From Salinicola halophilus (lineage in GTDB: Bacteria; Pseudomonadota; Gammaproteobacteria; Pseudomonadales; Halomonadaceae), in NCBI RefSeq assembly GCF_003206155.1, contig NZ_PZJV01000001.1, positions 737,325 to 801,324 on the forward strand: 64,000 nt of DNA, written 5' to 3'. The position numbers and the translations under genes are program-made. Shown here piece by piece: positions 54,698-63,874 of the stretch; position 1 is the stretch's first letter, and each line of letters starts with the position of its first letter. Under the pieces are notes generated by a model. The model was not told where the DNA came from. It did not search any database and saw only the letters and a program-made list of their open reading frames with translations.

Positions 54698-55607
54698 GAC
54701 GCGCCCGTATCGGCTCGCGGGTGCTCGCCAGCACTCGATTGAGGCGTTGCAGCACCGATTCGGCATCCTCTTCCCGGGCGGTGACGCTGGCGGCGCTAGC
54801 CGATAATCTCAGCCGTTCACCATCCTGATCACGGTGGTAGGCCCAGGCCGCCACGGCTTGTTTCAGCGCTTCGGCCAGTTGCCGCGCCTGGAACTCGCCG
54901 GTATTGGGTAGCAGAATGACGAAGCGATCACCCGCCAATCGGCAGAGAAGATCGTGGCGACGCAAATTGAGCAGCAGGTATTGGCTCAGCGTCTGCAGCA
55001 CCCTATCCCCTTCCGCATAACCGTGCGTCCGGTTGAAGTGACCAAATTCATCGAGATCGATGACGACCAGCGATAGCGGCCAGCCATCCTCCTGCGCTGT
55101 CTTCAACGCCTGTTGCAGCTCAAGACGTAGATAGTCGGCCCCGCTCAGCGGGGTGAGACGGTCGAACAGGCGATGCTCCCTGAAAGCCCCCTCCCGCTTT
55201 TCCATCTGCTGGCTGATCGCCAGCTGTTCGCGATGCCAATGATAGATACCCAGCGTGATCAGAATGAAGCCGATCGGCATGGGTCCGGATTCCAGCCATT
55301 TGTCCCAGGTAATGCTCACTGGCACTTTGATGAACTCATCCAGTGTGTCCATCCAGAGCGAGAAGAAGAGACAGGCCAGGCCGGCAAACAGTAAAGCGGT
55401 GACACGCCCGCCGGGGCGGCTCTTGAGCAGCAGCACGATCCAGCACAAGACCAGTAGCGCCGACCCACCCTCGCCGAAGACATCCATCCAGCTCCAGATC
55501 GCCACCGGCTTGATCTCGCCAGCCACGAGGTAGGCGATCAAGCCCAGATTGGCCGCCACCGCCAGCCCAGCCAATTTGACACGATGTAGCGCGAACAATG
55601 TTTTCAC
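54690..55607 (-). CDS. Membrane protein with degenerate GGDEF domain
   Basis: This 305-aa protein has four hydrophobic helices (about residues 12-30, 50-62, 70-88 and 110-124) followed by a GGDEF-domain fold: LSLVVIDLDEFGHFNR (metal-binding Asp region kept) and then CRLAGDRFVILLP, where the GG[DE]EF loop is AGDRF (residues 225-229). The catalytic loop is therefore degenerate, and cyclic-di-GMP synthesis is unlikely. Start GTG 55607 has AGGAA upstream; ATG 55637 is an alternative. It is divergent from the receptor gene, and a Pho-box-like site lies 46 bp upstream. Confidence 0.85.
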   Translation of the reverse strand: MKTLFALHRVKLAGLAVAANLGLIAYLVAGEIKPVAIWSWMDVFGEGGSALLVLCWIVLLLKSRPGGRVTALLFAGLACLFFSLWMDTLDEFIKVPVSITWDKWLESGPMPIGFILITLGIYHWHREQLAISQQMEKREGAFREHRLFDRLTPLSGADYLRLELQQALKTAQEDGWPLSLVVIDLDEFGHFNRTHGYAEGDRVLQTLSQYLLLNLRRHDLLCRLAGDRFVILLPNTGEFQARQLAEALKQAVAAWAYHRDQDGERLRLSASAASVTAREEDAESVLQRLNRVLASTREPIRARRA

Positions 55608-55652
55608 ATGGGGATTCCTGCATTCGGGACTACGCAAGCGAAACAGAGCCCG

Positions 55653-55670
55653 ATGACAGTTGGATGATGG
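55653..55670 (-). promoter_or_regulatory. Pho-box-like site for the GGDEF/araC operon
   Basis: Minus strand CCATCAT-ccaa-CTGTCAT: two 7-mers at 11-bp period, with 5/7 and 7/7 matches to CTGTCAT. Its position, 46 bp upstream of the GTG start, suits PhoB activation. A -10 is not obvious. Confidence 0.5.
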
Positions 55671-55855
55671 GTGAAAGGGTCAATTCAGCTCAGCCTATTT
55701 GGATCGTCAGGCAGTAAAAGGGCGTCTCGCCGCGCGCCTTTGGAGGTCATCGCCACTGCGCCCCGCTTCCGGCGTTCTGAAGGGCAGGTCAAATCGGCCC
55801 ATTCCGTTCTCGGAAAGCGCAAATATTCAACGTTTTCCTGATATTACATAGATCA

Positions 55856-55873
55856 CTGTCACCGCTCCGTCAT
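55856..55873 (+). promoter_or_regulatory. Pho-box-like site upstream of the phytate receptor gene
   Basis: CTGTCAC-CGCT-CCGTCAT has two 7-mers at 11-bp period, each matching CTGTCAT at 6/7. Ten bases on lies TAGGTT (55884-55889), a possible -10 at the spacing known for PhoB promoters. It is 70 bp upstream of the receptor ATG. Confidence 0.65.
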
Positions 55874-55942
55874 CTGGTTTGCCTAGGTTTCGCTGCCATC
55901 GCACCGCAAGCCGTGCGAAACATCGATCACAAGGGAAACGAG

Positions 55943-58435
55943 ATGAAAACGAAAAAATGCACACCGCCGCTCACGGGTCTCAACGTCAGCGCCCTGGCAC
56001 TGATCCTGGCCAGCACGCCCCTTCTTGCCGCCGATGAAGACGCCGCGACCGAATCGAACCTCGAAACGGTGGTCGTGGTCGGGCAAGCGGCGAGTCTCAA
56101 CGAGGCGATCCGCGAACAGCGTCAGTCGGACAACATTCAGAACGTGGTGCACGCCGACGGCATCGCGCAGTTGCCGGATCAGAACGCGGCCGAGGCGGTC
56201 CAGCGCCTGCCGGGAATCTCCGTGGAGCGCGATCAGGGCGAGGGCCGATTCGTTAGCGTTCGCGGCCTGGCGCCCGATCTCAACGCCGTTACCATCAATG
56301 GCACCCTGCTGCCCGCTCCGGAGAGCGACAGGCGCGCCGTCGCTCTGGACGTGATACCGGCGGAGCTGGTGCAGTCGCTGTCGGTGGTCAAGTCACCCAC
56401 ACCCGATATGGACGCCAACTCGCTGGGCGGCACCATCGAGGTCGAGGGCCTCTCCGGTTTCGATCACGAGGGGTTGTTTTACACCGTCACGAGCGAGGGC
56501 AGCGTCGACGACAACAGCGGCGAATCCAGCCCCAAGTTTTCCGGTGCCGTCAGCGACCGTTTCAGCGTGGGTGGGGGTGAAGACAATTTGGCAGTGGCCG
56601 CAGCCTTCAACTGGCAGCGGCGCAACTTCGCCTCCGATGATGTCGAGACCGGTGGCGCCTGGGACTTCGAGGATGGCGCGCGCCTGGAGGAGCTAGAAGA
56701 CCGCGATTACGACATCACCCGCGAGCGTAGCGGACTGGGGCTGAACTTCGATTTTCGCCCGGACGATTACTCCAACTACTACCTGCGTACGCTGTATAGC
56801 CGTTTCGAGGACGACGAGACGCGTAACGCCAGCATCATCGAATTCGAGGAACCGTTGCGCCCCGGCGAAACCGGCAGCGCGGAAGTGGCACGCGAGCTCA
56901 AGGACCGCGAGGAGACCCAGGAAGTCCAGTCCTACGTGCTTGGCGGCGAGCGCATGATGGGGTTGTGGACGCTCAGCGGACAGGTGGGCTATAGCCGCGC
57001 TAGCGAAGAGACGCCCGACGCCCTCTCCGGGGCCGTCTATGCCGGTCACGACAGCTATGACGATGTCAGCTTCAGCAACACGCGCGACCCCAGGCTCCAT
57101 ATCGATTCGGACTTTCAAGACGCGAGCAGCTACGCCCTCGATGAAGTGGAGCGGGAAGATGCGAAAACGACCGATACCGAGAAGAACGTTCGTCTGGATC
57201 TGGCGCGGGAGAACAGCATCGGCGGCTTCTGGGGCGAGGTTAAGTTCGGCGGCAAACTCAGCCGCCGCGACAAGGACAACGACCAGGAGACGTGGATCTA
57301 CGAGGGTCTCGGCGACTATTACAGCGCCGATCAGTTGAGCCAGGCCAATGTCGGCGGCGCCGGCGCCATCGACTCGCTGCTCGTCGATCTGGATCGGGAC
57401 CTCTTCTATGACGAAGAGGAGTCGCGCATCAACGACTTCGATATCCAGGAAGACATCGACGCCGCCTACCTCATGCAGAGTGTGGATGTGGAGGACTGGC
57501 GCTTCATTGCCGGCGTGCGCTACGAAGGTACCCACCTGGAATCCGAAGGAACCGGGCTGCGCGATGGTGAATTCGAATCGGTCGAGGCGAGCCAACGTTA
57601 CGATCACTGGCTCCCCGGGCTACACGCGCGCTATCAGCTGACCGACGAAACCCAGCTGCGCGCCGCCTGGACCAACACCGTGGTCCGTCCGACGTTCGGC
57701 CAGATGGCCCCTGGCTATGCCATCGACGGTGACGAAGCCAGCTTCGGTAATCCCGATCTCGAAGCGCTGGAGTCGTCGAACTTCGATGTCGGCATCGAGC
57801 ACTACATGGGCCGCAGCGGCGTCGTTTCAGCGTTCACTTTCTACAAAGACATCGACAACTTCATCTACCAGACCGACCTGGCGGGCACGGGTGAGTGGAC
57901 GGATTTCTACGAAGCAGCGACCTTCGCCAACGGTGACAGCGCCAAGGTTTACGGGCTCGAACTGGCTTACTCGCAGAAACTCGACTGGCTGCCGGGCATC
58001 TGGGGCGGTCTGATCGTTAGCGCCAACGCCACCTTCAGCCGCTCGGACGCCACGATTACCGGATCCGACGTCGACAGCGGACAGACGCTGAGCCGCGACG
58101 TCGATCTCCCCAATCAGTCCGATCGTGTCGCCAATCTCACGCTGGGATGGGAAAACGAGCGTCTCAGCCTACGCGCCTCCGCCAACTACAAGTCCGATTA
58201 TCTGGCCGAAGTGGGCGCGATCGGCGATGCCGATCACGACCTCTATACCGACGACCAGCTCTTCCTCGATCTCGGCGCGCGTTACTTCCTGACGCCCTAC
58301 CTGCGCCTGTCGTTCGATGTCGCCAACGTCACCGACGAGGCGTACTACGTATACACCGGCTCGCACGACTACAACGCGCAGTACGAGCAATACGGTCCGA
58401 CCTACAAGCTCGGTCTGACGCTGACCAACTTCTAA
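55943..58435 (+). CDS. TonB-dependent outer-membrane receptor (putative phytate/organophosphate)
   Basis: This 830-aa receptor has a signal peptide ending near LLAA (residue 30), a TonB box ETVVVVG, and a plug with the wording of the large TIGR01782-type receptor class: LPDQNAAEAVQRLPGISVER, GRFVSVRGLAPDLNAVTING, PTPDMDANSLGGTIEVE. A long beta-barrel follows, ending ...LTLTNF. These receptors usually import carbohydrates or oligomers. Co-transcription with a phytase and a private TonB system suggests inositol phosphates as substrate. RBS AAGGGAAACGAG lies before ATG 55943. Confidence 0.9.
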   Translation: MKTKKCTPPLTGLNVSALALILASTPLLAADEDAATESNLETVVVVGQAASLNEAIREQRQSDNIQNVVHADGIAQLPDQNAAEAVQRLPGISVERDQGEGRFVSVRGLAPDLNAVTINGTLLPAPESDRRAVALDVIPAELVQSLSVVKSPTPDMDANSLGGTIEVEGLSGFDHEGLFYTVTSEGSVDDNSGESSPKFSGAVSDRFSVGGGEDNLAVAAAFNWQRRNFASDDVETGGAWDFEDGARLEELEDRDYDITRERSGLGLNFDFRPDDYSNYYLRTLYSRFEDDETRNASIIEFEEPLRPGETGSAEVARELKDREETQEVQSYVLGGERMMGLWTLSGQVGYSRASEETPDALSGAVYAGHDSYDDVSFSNTRDPRLHIDSDFQDASSYALDEVEREDAKTTDTEKNVRLDLARENSIGGFWGEVKFGGKLSRRDKDNDQETWIYEGLGDYYSADQLSQANVGGAGAIDSLLVDLDRDLFYDEEESRINDFDIQEDIDAAYLMQSVDVEDWRFIAGVRYEGTHLESEGTGLRDGEFESVEASQRYDHWLPGLHARYQLTDETQLRAAWTNTVVRPTFGQMAPGYAIDGDEASFGNPDLEALESSNFDVGIEHYMGRSGVVSAFTFYKDIDNFIYQTDLAGTGEWTDFYEAATFANGDSAKVYGLELAYSQKLDWLPGIWGGLIVSANATFSRSDATITGSDVDSGQTLSRDVDLPNQSDRVANLTLGWENERLSLRASANYKSDYLAEVGAIGDADHDLYTDDQLFLDLGARYFLTPYLRLSFDVANVTDEAYYVYTGSHDYNAQYEQYGPTYKLGLTLTNF

Positions 58436-58442
58436 CCCAAAA

Positions 58443-58473
58443 GGCTTCATTCGACGAATGAAGCCTCTTTTTC
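58443..58473 (+). terminator. Intrinsic terminator between the receptor and phytase genes
   Basis: GGCTTCATT-cgacg-AATGAAGCC then TCTTTTTC. It is a clear hairpin with a U-tract inside the presumed operon, 7 bp past the receptor stop. Confidence 0.85.
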
Positions 58474-58490
58474 ACGATGGAATTCGTTAA

Positions 58491-60407
58491 ATGACTGGAT
58501 ATTCACTGCGCGTCGCTTGCAAGCGCTCGCTGGTCGTCGGGCTGGTTACCCTCGGCGGACTGACCCACGCCGGCACGGCTCTCTGCGCCAACCCAACGCT
58601 TGAGGTCGCTGATGCCGGCGAAACCGTCGAGGCCGCGCGCCTACTGGATACACGAAACTCGGACCTGAGCGCAGAACGACTGCTGAGCGGCGCCGACGGG
58701 TTGCGTCTGCTCGACGCGACGGGGGCCACCGTCGCTAGTCTCGACGGCCACTTTGGTGCGCTGGATACCCGACTCGACCGCCAGGGTCTGCTGGTTGCCG
58801 CCCTCGACGAAAATCGTCAACAAGCGGCCCTGATACGCTTTCGCGACGAGGAATTCTCAAAGCCCATCTATCTCGAACGCTCCGATTTCAAGATCGACGG
58901 GCTCTGCCTCTATCGCGACCCGGCCCGAAATACTTTCGTCTTCCTCATCGGTGAGGAGGGTCGCGGTGAGCAGTGGCTCGTCGATCATGCGGATCGCGAT
59001 GTCACCCTGCGTCGGGTTCGCCAATTGAGTTTTCCACCCGCCAGCGAACACTGCCAAGTGGACGACGCCAATGCCGATCTCCTGATCAACGAGGAGAATG
59101 TCGGTCTGTGGCGCTATGACGCCTCCCCCGAAGCCGATCTCGCGCGTCAGCCGGTCGCGCTGCGGCGGCCTTTCGGTGAATTGGAGAAGAGCGCCGCGGG
59201 CCTGGCGTTGATTCCGGGTGGGATGCTGATGGTCGACCCCGCCGCCCGGCAACTGCATCGCTTCCAACGCGACGGTGACGGCTGGCAGCCCCTCTCGCCG
59301 CTGCCCATCGAATCGGTGCAGGAGCCGGAACAGATCAGCGCGGTCATGCAGGAGGACGGCCTTCGGCTGCTGATCGTGGGCGACGACCGGACTCATGATG
59401 CGCATCTGGCATGGCAGGCAGCGCCGGTTTCCGTCCCCTCCTCACCGGTCAGCATTCCGGTCCGCGTGCAGACCGACCCGGTACCGAGCTTGGGCGATGC
59501 CGCCGACGACCCCGCTATCTGGCTCTCCGCTCAGCCCGAGCAGAGCCGCGTGCTGGGTACGGACAAGCAGGGCGGACTGGGCGTCTACGATCTCTCGGGG
59601 CGCGAGCTTCAGTACCTGCCTGTAGGTCGGGTCAACAACGTCGATGTTCGCGCAGGCTTCACTCTCGGCGATCGTCAGATCGATATCGCCGTCGCCAGCC
59701 ATCGCGATGACAACGGCCTGCAGTTCTTCTCGATCGACCCTACCAACGGTCACGTCGAAGCGGCCGGTAACGCCGCGACCGAACTCAACGAAATCTACGG
59801 GCTGTGCCTTTTCAAGAATAGCGACGGTGCGATCAGCGCCATCGTCAACGACAAGGATGGGCGCTTCGTGCAGTACCGCCTGGGCGCTCATGGCGATCGG
59901 ATCACGGCCGAGGCCACTCGCCGGTTTGCCGTAGCGACCCAGCCGGAGGGCTGCGTGGCTGATGATCGCCGCGAGCGACTCTTCATCGGCGAGGAGAATC
60001 GTGCGGTCTGGACGCTCGAGGCGCGTGCGGATGCCTCAAGCGCCCTGCAGAAAGTCATCGACGCAGACGAGCCCATCGAAGCCGACATAGAAGGCCTGGC
60101 GCTCTACCAGGGTGAGGCAAGAAGCTATCTCGTCATCTCCAGTCAGGGCAACGACAGCTATGTCGTCGTCGATGCCGAACCGCCCTACGCACTTCGCGGC
60201 GCCTTCCGCTTGGGCCTGAACGCCGAGGCCGGCATCGACGGCGCCTCCGAGACAGATGGCATCGAAGTCACCTCGGCCAATCTTGGCGGTGCCTACTCCC
60301 GCGGATTGATGGTTGCTCAAGACGGCCGGAATCGGCTGCCCGAACAGAACCAGAACTACAAATACGCTGCCTGGGCGGATATCGCTCAAGCTTTGCAGCT
60401 GGATTGA
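58491..60407 (+). CDS. Two-domain beta-propeller phytase
   Basis: This 638-aa protein has a signal peptide ending near LCA (about residue 32) and two six-bladed propeller modules. The N-terminal half (about 33-320) is a diverged module. The C-terminal half (about 325-636) is the canonical 3-phytase domain: DPVPSLGDAADDPAIWL, VLGTDKQGGLGVYDL, VNNVDVRAGFTLG, DIEGLALYQG and DGIEVTSANLGG, with the calcium-coordinating acidic residues. It releases phosphate from calcium-phytate in the periplasm or outside the cell. Two-domain BPPs are known, in which the N-domain assists the catalytic one. Its ribosome-binding site is weak, and a terminator sits just upstream. Confidence 0.92.
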   Translation: MTGYSLRVACKRSLVVGLVTLGGLTHAGTALCANPTLEVADAGETVEAARLLDTRNSDLSAERLLSGADGLRLLDATGATVASLDGHFGALDTRLDRQGLLVAALDENRQQAALIRFRDEEFSKPIYLERSDFKIDGLCLYRDPARNTFVFLIGEEGRGEQWLVDHADRDVTLRRVRQLSFPPASEHCQVDDANADLLINEENVGLWRYDASPEADLARQPVALRRPFGELEKSAAGLALIPGGMLMVDPAARQLHRFQRDGDGWQPLSPLPIESVQEPEQISAVMQEDGLRLLIVGDDRTHDAHLAWQAAPVSVPSSPVSIPVRVQTDPVPSLGDAADDPAIWLSAQPEQSRVLGTDKQGGLGVYDLSGRELQYLPVGRVNNVDVRAGFTLGDRQIDIAVASHRDDNGLQFFSIDPTNGHVEAAGNAATELNEIYGLCLFKNSDGAISAIVNDKDGRFVQYRLGAHGDRITAEATRRFAVATQPEGCVADDRRERLFIGEENRAVWTLEARADASSALQKVIDADEPIEADIEGLALYQGEARSYLVISSQGNDSYVVVDAEPPYALRGAFRLGLNAEAGIDGASETDGIEVTSANLGGAYSRGLMVAQDGRNRLPEQNQNYKYAAWADIAQALQLD

Positions 60408-60414
60408 TCGCCCC

Positions 60415-60438
60415 GGCCGACCGCGATCCGCGGTCGGC
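60415..60438 (+). terminator. Hairpin between the phytase and exbB genes
   Basis: GCCGACCGCG-atc-CGCGGTCGGC is a perfect inverted repeat in the 85-bp gap with no T-run. It could stabilise or partly terminate the upstream message. Confidence 0.45.
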
Positions 60439-60492
60439 TTCAGCCAATGTAACCACCGTCGGCATGGGCCGGCGGTTCAGGAGAGTCTGGAC

Positions 60493-61194
60493 ATGCAATC
60501 CGCCGTCGAACAGATCACCGTCTGGAGTCTGATCACTGACGCCAGCCCCCTCGTGCAAGGCGTCATGCTCATCCTACTGCTGGCATCGATCGTCAGTTGG
60601 TATCTCATCATCCGCCGAAGCGGTGTCATGCGGCGTAGCGAGCGTGAATTCCACCGGTTCCAACGAACCTTTCGCGATTCGCGCCAACTAACGCCGCTCA
60701 TGGAGAAGGAGATCAGCCGCGACGCCGGCATGGGCCGCATCTTCCAGTCAGGCTACGCGGCCTACACGGCGCTGAACGCGACACCCGGCATCGCACCGGA
60801 CTCGCTGATCGAAGGCGTCGACAGAACGCTCGCCGTCGCGGTCGCCGAGCAGGAAGAGCGACTCGAGAAGGGCCTGCCGATGTTGGCTACCATCGGCTCG
60901 GTGTCACCCTATATCGGCTTGTTCGGAACCGTATGGGGAATCATGAACTCCTTTCTTGGCCTGTCTCAGGTAGAGCAGGTCACGTTGGCCACCGTCGCGC
61001 CTGGTATCGCCGAGGCGCTGATCGCCACCGCGATAGGTCTTTTCGCTGCCATTCCCGCGGTCATCGCCTACAACCGATTCTCGGCACGCAATCACAGCCT
61101 GGTGTCGCGCTACTACGCTTTCGCCAACGAACTACAAGCACGACTCCACTGCGCCGCTCACAGCGACAGACAGCCGTTGCCGGAGGCCGCCTGA
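60493..61194 (+). CDS. exbB: ExbB/TolQ-family proton channel
   Basis: This 233-aa inner-membrane protein has three helices: VMLILLLASIVSWYLIIR; then around GLPMLATIGSVSPYIGLFGTVWGIM; then GLFAAIPAVIAYNRF. The paired polar helix faces and GTVWGIMNSF are ExbB/TolQ hallmarks. With ExbD and TonB it energises the island's receptor. A CAGGAG ribosome-binding site precedes ATG 60493. It overlaps none of its neighbours; exbD starts 2 bp downstream. Confidence 0.92.
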   Translation: MQSAVEQITVWSLITDASPLVQGVMLILLLASIVSWYLIIRRSGVMRRSEREFHRFQRTFRDSRQLTPLMEKEISRDAGMGRIFQSGYAAYTALNATPGIAPDSLIEGVDRTLAVAVAEQEERLEKGLPMLATIGSVSPYIGLFGTVWGIMNSFLGLSQVEQVTLATVAPGIAEALIATAIGLFAAIPAVIAYNRFSARNHSLVSRYYAFANELQARLHCAAHSDRQPLPEAA

Positions 61195-61195
61195 C

Positions 61196-61648
61196 ATGGC
61201 TGCGTTGAAAAAGCCCGCCACGCGCCATAAACCCAAGGCCGAGATGAATGTGGTGCCCTATATCGATGTAATGCTGGTGCTGCTGGTCATCTTCATGGTC
61301 ACCGCACCGATGCTGACTCAGGGCGTCGCGCTCGAGCTTCCGAAGGTCGCCGCACAAGCGCTACCGACGCCGGGTGAACGGCGCATCGTCACTCTCTCGG
61401 TCAAGGCCGATGGCAGCTATTACTGGCACCTCGGCAGCGAAGTCGATACCGAAACGCGCTCGGAAACGGCCGCCGATCGGGCGGCAATGATCGAGCGCGT
61501 GGGAGCTTTGGTGGAAGCCGACCCAGAGACGCAGATCTATGTGCGGGCCGACGAAAACGCCGACTACGGGCGCGTCGTGTCGGGCATCGCCGGTTTGCAG
61601 CGCGAGGGCATCACGCGCTTGGGACTGATCACCGAGGCCCCGGAGTGA
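61196..61648 (+). CDS. exbD: ExbD/TolR-family protein
   Basis: This 150-aa protein has one N-terminal transmembrane helix ([20 protein letters not shown]) with the conserved proton-path aspartate Asp24, then a periplasmic domain. It is the ExbD partner of the upstream ExbB. It overlaps the tonB region by a few bases. Confidence 0.92.
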   Translation: MAALKKPATRHKPKAEMNVVPYIDVMLVLLVIFMVTAPMLTQGVALELPKVAAQALPTPGERRIVTLSVKADGSYYWHLGSEVDTETRSETAADRAAMIERVGALVEADPETQIYVRADENADYGRVVSGIAGLQREGITRLGLITEAPE

Positions 61649-61650
61649 CC

Positions 61651-62580
61651 ATGTCAGACACTGCCGATGTCACCAAGCCACCCGCCTCTGCCTCGCGCTG
61701 GCACGAGAGAGCAGTGCCGCTGCTAGCGACGCTGGCGCTTCACGGAGGGGCGCTGTTGCTTGTTTCGATGGCCTGGTCGCAGACACCGCCATCCCCGCCG
61801 TCGCGCACGCTGAGCACCGAGATGCTGAAATTACCGAGCCCGGCATCGCCAGAGCCAACCGAGGCCTCGCCGGAGGCGGAAACGGCGCCGCCTGAGCCGC
61901 AGCACGTATCCAACCCTAGCCCGCCAAGCGTACCCGACGAGAGCGAACCCCCGCCTCCGGAGCCGGCGCGCGCGCTCCTCGAGGAAGCGGAACTTGCCGA
62001 GGAGCGCATCGAACAGGAGCGCCTCGAGCAGAAGCGCCTCGAACAGGAGCGCCTCGAACAGGAGCGCCTCGAACAGGAGCGCCTCGAACAGGAGCGCCTC
62101 GAGCAGGAGCGTCTCGAACAAGAGCGTCTCGAACAAGAGCGTCTCGAACAGGAGCGACGACAGCAAGCGCGGGAGGCACAGGCTCGGGAAGCGGCGCTAC
62201 AGGAACAGATCCAACGAGAGGCAGTTCTCGAGCAGCAGCGCGAGGCTGCGCAACGCGAACAGGGCCGCGCCGAAGCGGCGCAAAGAGCCGCCGCTTCAGC
62301 GGCCGCCGATACCAGCCAGTACCGGCCGATCAACAAGCAGGCTCCCGACTACCCTCAAAACGCACTGAATCGTCGCATCGAGGGGGAATGCACCGTAGCC
62401 TACCGGGTCAATACGCAGGGTCGGGTGGAGAATCCGCATGTCGTCGGCGACTGCCATCCCATGTTCGTTCGGCCGTCGCTGGAAGCCGCCCGCCAGTTTC
62501 GTTACGAACCCCGGGTCGTCAGCGGCCAAAGAGTCGTCGTACCCGAGGTGAAGAACACCTTCCACTACCGGATCGAATGA
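61651..62580 (+). CDS. tonB: TonB energy transducer
   Basis: This 309-aa protein has an N-terminal transmembrane helix (about residues 21-41) with the TonB-type histidine ([15 protein letters not shown], His31), a Pro/Glu-rich stretch, then the coiled-coil-like repeat EQERL (about 10 copies) in the periplasm-spanning linker. The C-terminal TonB domain (about 215-309) contains [20 protein letters not shown], then [25 protein letters not shown]. Start ATG 61651 has CGGAG upstream; GTG 61645 is possible. It completes a private TonB set for the phytate receptor. Confidence 0.92.
   Translation: MSDTADVTKPPASASRWHERAVPLLATLALHGGALLLVSMAWSQTPPSPPSRTLSTEMLKLPSPASPEPTEASPEAETAPPEPQHVSNPSPPSVPDESEPPPPEPARALLEEAELAEERIEQERLEQKRLEQERLEQERLEQERLEQERLEQERLEQERLEQERLEQERRQQAREAQAREAALQEQIQREAVLEQQREAAQREQGRAEAAQRAAASAAADTSQYRPINKQAPDYPQNALNRRIEGECTVAYRVNTQGRVENPHVVGDCHPMFVRPSLEAARQFRYEPRVVSGQRVVVPEVKNTFHYRIE
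62011..62160. repeat. 15-bp tandem repeat inside tonB
   Basis: Unit gaacaggagcgcctc, ten copies in frame, encoding EQERL repeats in the TonB linker. Confidence 0.95.
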
Positions 62581-62681
62581 CGAGCGGTGCTGTTAGAGCA
62601 CATCGGCTCACGGCGGCTCGTGCCCTGTCGGCGATCAGCGCTAGAACAGATCGCCGCGCATCGACGGATCGAACTCGCTAT

Positions 62682-62709
62682 AAAAACGCCCCGAGTCGCG
62701 ACCCGGGGC
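62682..62709 (-). terminator. Terminator of asd
   Basis: On the minus strand GCCCCG-GGTCGCGACT-CGGGGC then GTTTTTA. It lies about 50 bp past the asd stop, between the convergent tonB and asd. Confidence 0.8.
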
Positions 62710-62758
62710 TTGTGACGATACGAGAGGAGATCAAGGCACGAGAGGGTGCGGGAAGCAA

Positions 62759-63874
62759 TCAAGCTCGCTCGCGCAGGATACCGAGCATGCGTTTGAGCGG
62801 CTCTGCCGCGCCCCAGAGGAGCTGATCGCCGACACTGAAAGCGGTCAGGTACTCGCCGCCCATCGCCAGCTTGCGCAGGCGGCCGACGGGCACGTCCATC
62901 GTGCCACTCACCGCCGACGGCGTGAGCTGCTGCACCGTCGCCTCCTGGGTGTTGGGGACGACCTTGACCCAGGGATTGTGGTGCGCCAGACGATCCTCGA
63001 TCTCGTCGAGCGGCACGTCCTGCTTCAGCTTGATGGTGAACGCCTGGCTATGGGAGCGCATCGCGCCGATACGCACGCAGAGGCCGTCGATGGGAATGGG
63101 GCTGTCGCCGGTGGCGAGAATCTTGTTGGTCTCGACGCCGCCTTTCCACTCCTCCTTGCTCTGGCCGTTGTCCATCGCCTTGTCGATCCACGGCAGCAGG
63201 CTGCCGGCCAGCGGCGCGCCGAAGTTGTCGACCGGGAAATCACCGCCACGCATGTTGGCGGTGACGTCGCGATCGATATCCAGAATCGCGCTCGACGGCG
63301 TGGCCAGGTCGCCGGCCACCGAGGCATGCAGCGCCCCCATCTGATTGAGCAGCTCGCGCATGTGCTTGGCGCCGGAGCCGGAGGCGGCCTGATAGGTCAT
63401 GGAGGTCATCCACTCGACCATGTCCGCTTCGAACAGACCGCCGAGCCCCATCAGCATCAGGCTGACGGTGCAGTTGCCGCCCACGAATGTCTTTGCCCCA
63501 CGGTCGAGCTGCGCGTCGATGACGCCGCGGTTGACCGGGTCGAGGACAATGGTCGCCTCGTCGGCCATGCGCAGCGTGCTTGCCGCATCGATCCAGTAGC
63601 CCTGCCAGCCGGCTTCGCGCAGATTCTGATAGACCGCGCCGGTATAGTCGCCGCCCTGGCAGGTGACGATCACGTCCATCGCTCGCAGTTGATCGATGTC
63701 GTTGGCGTCCTTGAGCGGTGGCACGTCGACGCCGACGTCCGGGCCGGGCTGGCCGGTCTGGGAGGTGGAAAAGAAGATCGGCTCGATCCCGGCGAAATCG
63801 TTGTCGTCCAGCATGCGCTGCATCAGCACGGAACCGACCATTCCGCGCCAGCCCACGAATCCGACTTTCAGCAT
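62759..63874 (-). CDS. asd: Aspartate-semialdehyde dehydrogenase
   Basis: This 371-aa enzyme makes the branch-point precursor of lysine, threonine, methionine and diaminopimelate. The NADP motif [17 protein letters not shown] starts at residue 5, and the catalytic Cys135 is in [13 protein letters not shown]. The length is that of the gammaproteobacterial type. In relatives asd lies next to fimV; here the phytate island separates them. Confidence 0.96.
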   Translation of the reverse strand: MLKVGFVGWRGMVGSVLMQRMLDDNDFAGIEPIFFSTSQTGQPGPDVGVDVPPLKDANDIDQLRAMDVIVTCQGGDYTGAVYQNLREAGWQGYWIDAASTLRMADEATIVLDPVNRGVIDAQLDRGAKTFVGGNCTVSLMLMGLGGLFEADMVEWMTSMTYQAASGSGAKHMRELLNQMGALHASVAGDLATPSSAILDIDRDVTANMRGGDFPVDNFGAPLAGSLLPWIDKAMDNGQSKEEWKGGVETNKILATGDSPIPIDGLCVRIGAMRSHSQAFTIKLKQDVPLDEIEDRLAHHNPWVKVVPNTQEATVQQLTPSAVSGTMDVPVGRLRKLAMGGEYLTAFSVGDQLLWGAAEPLKRMLGILRERA

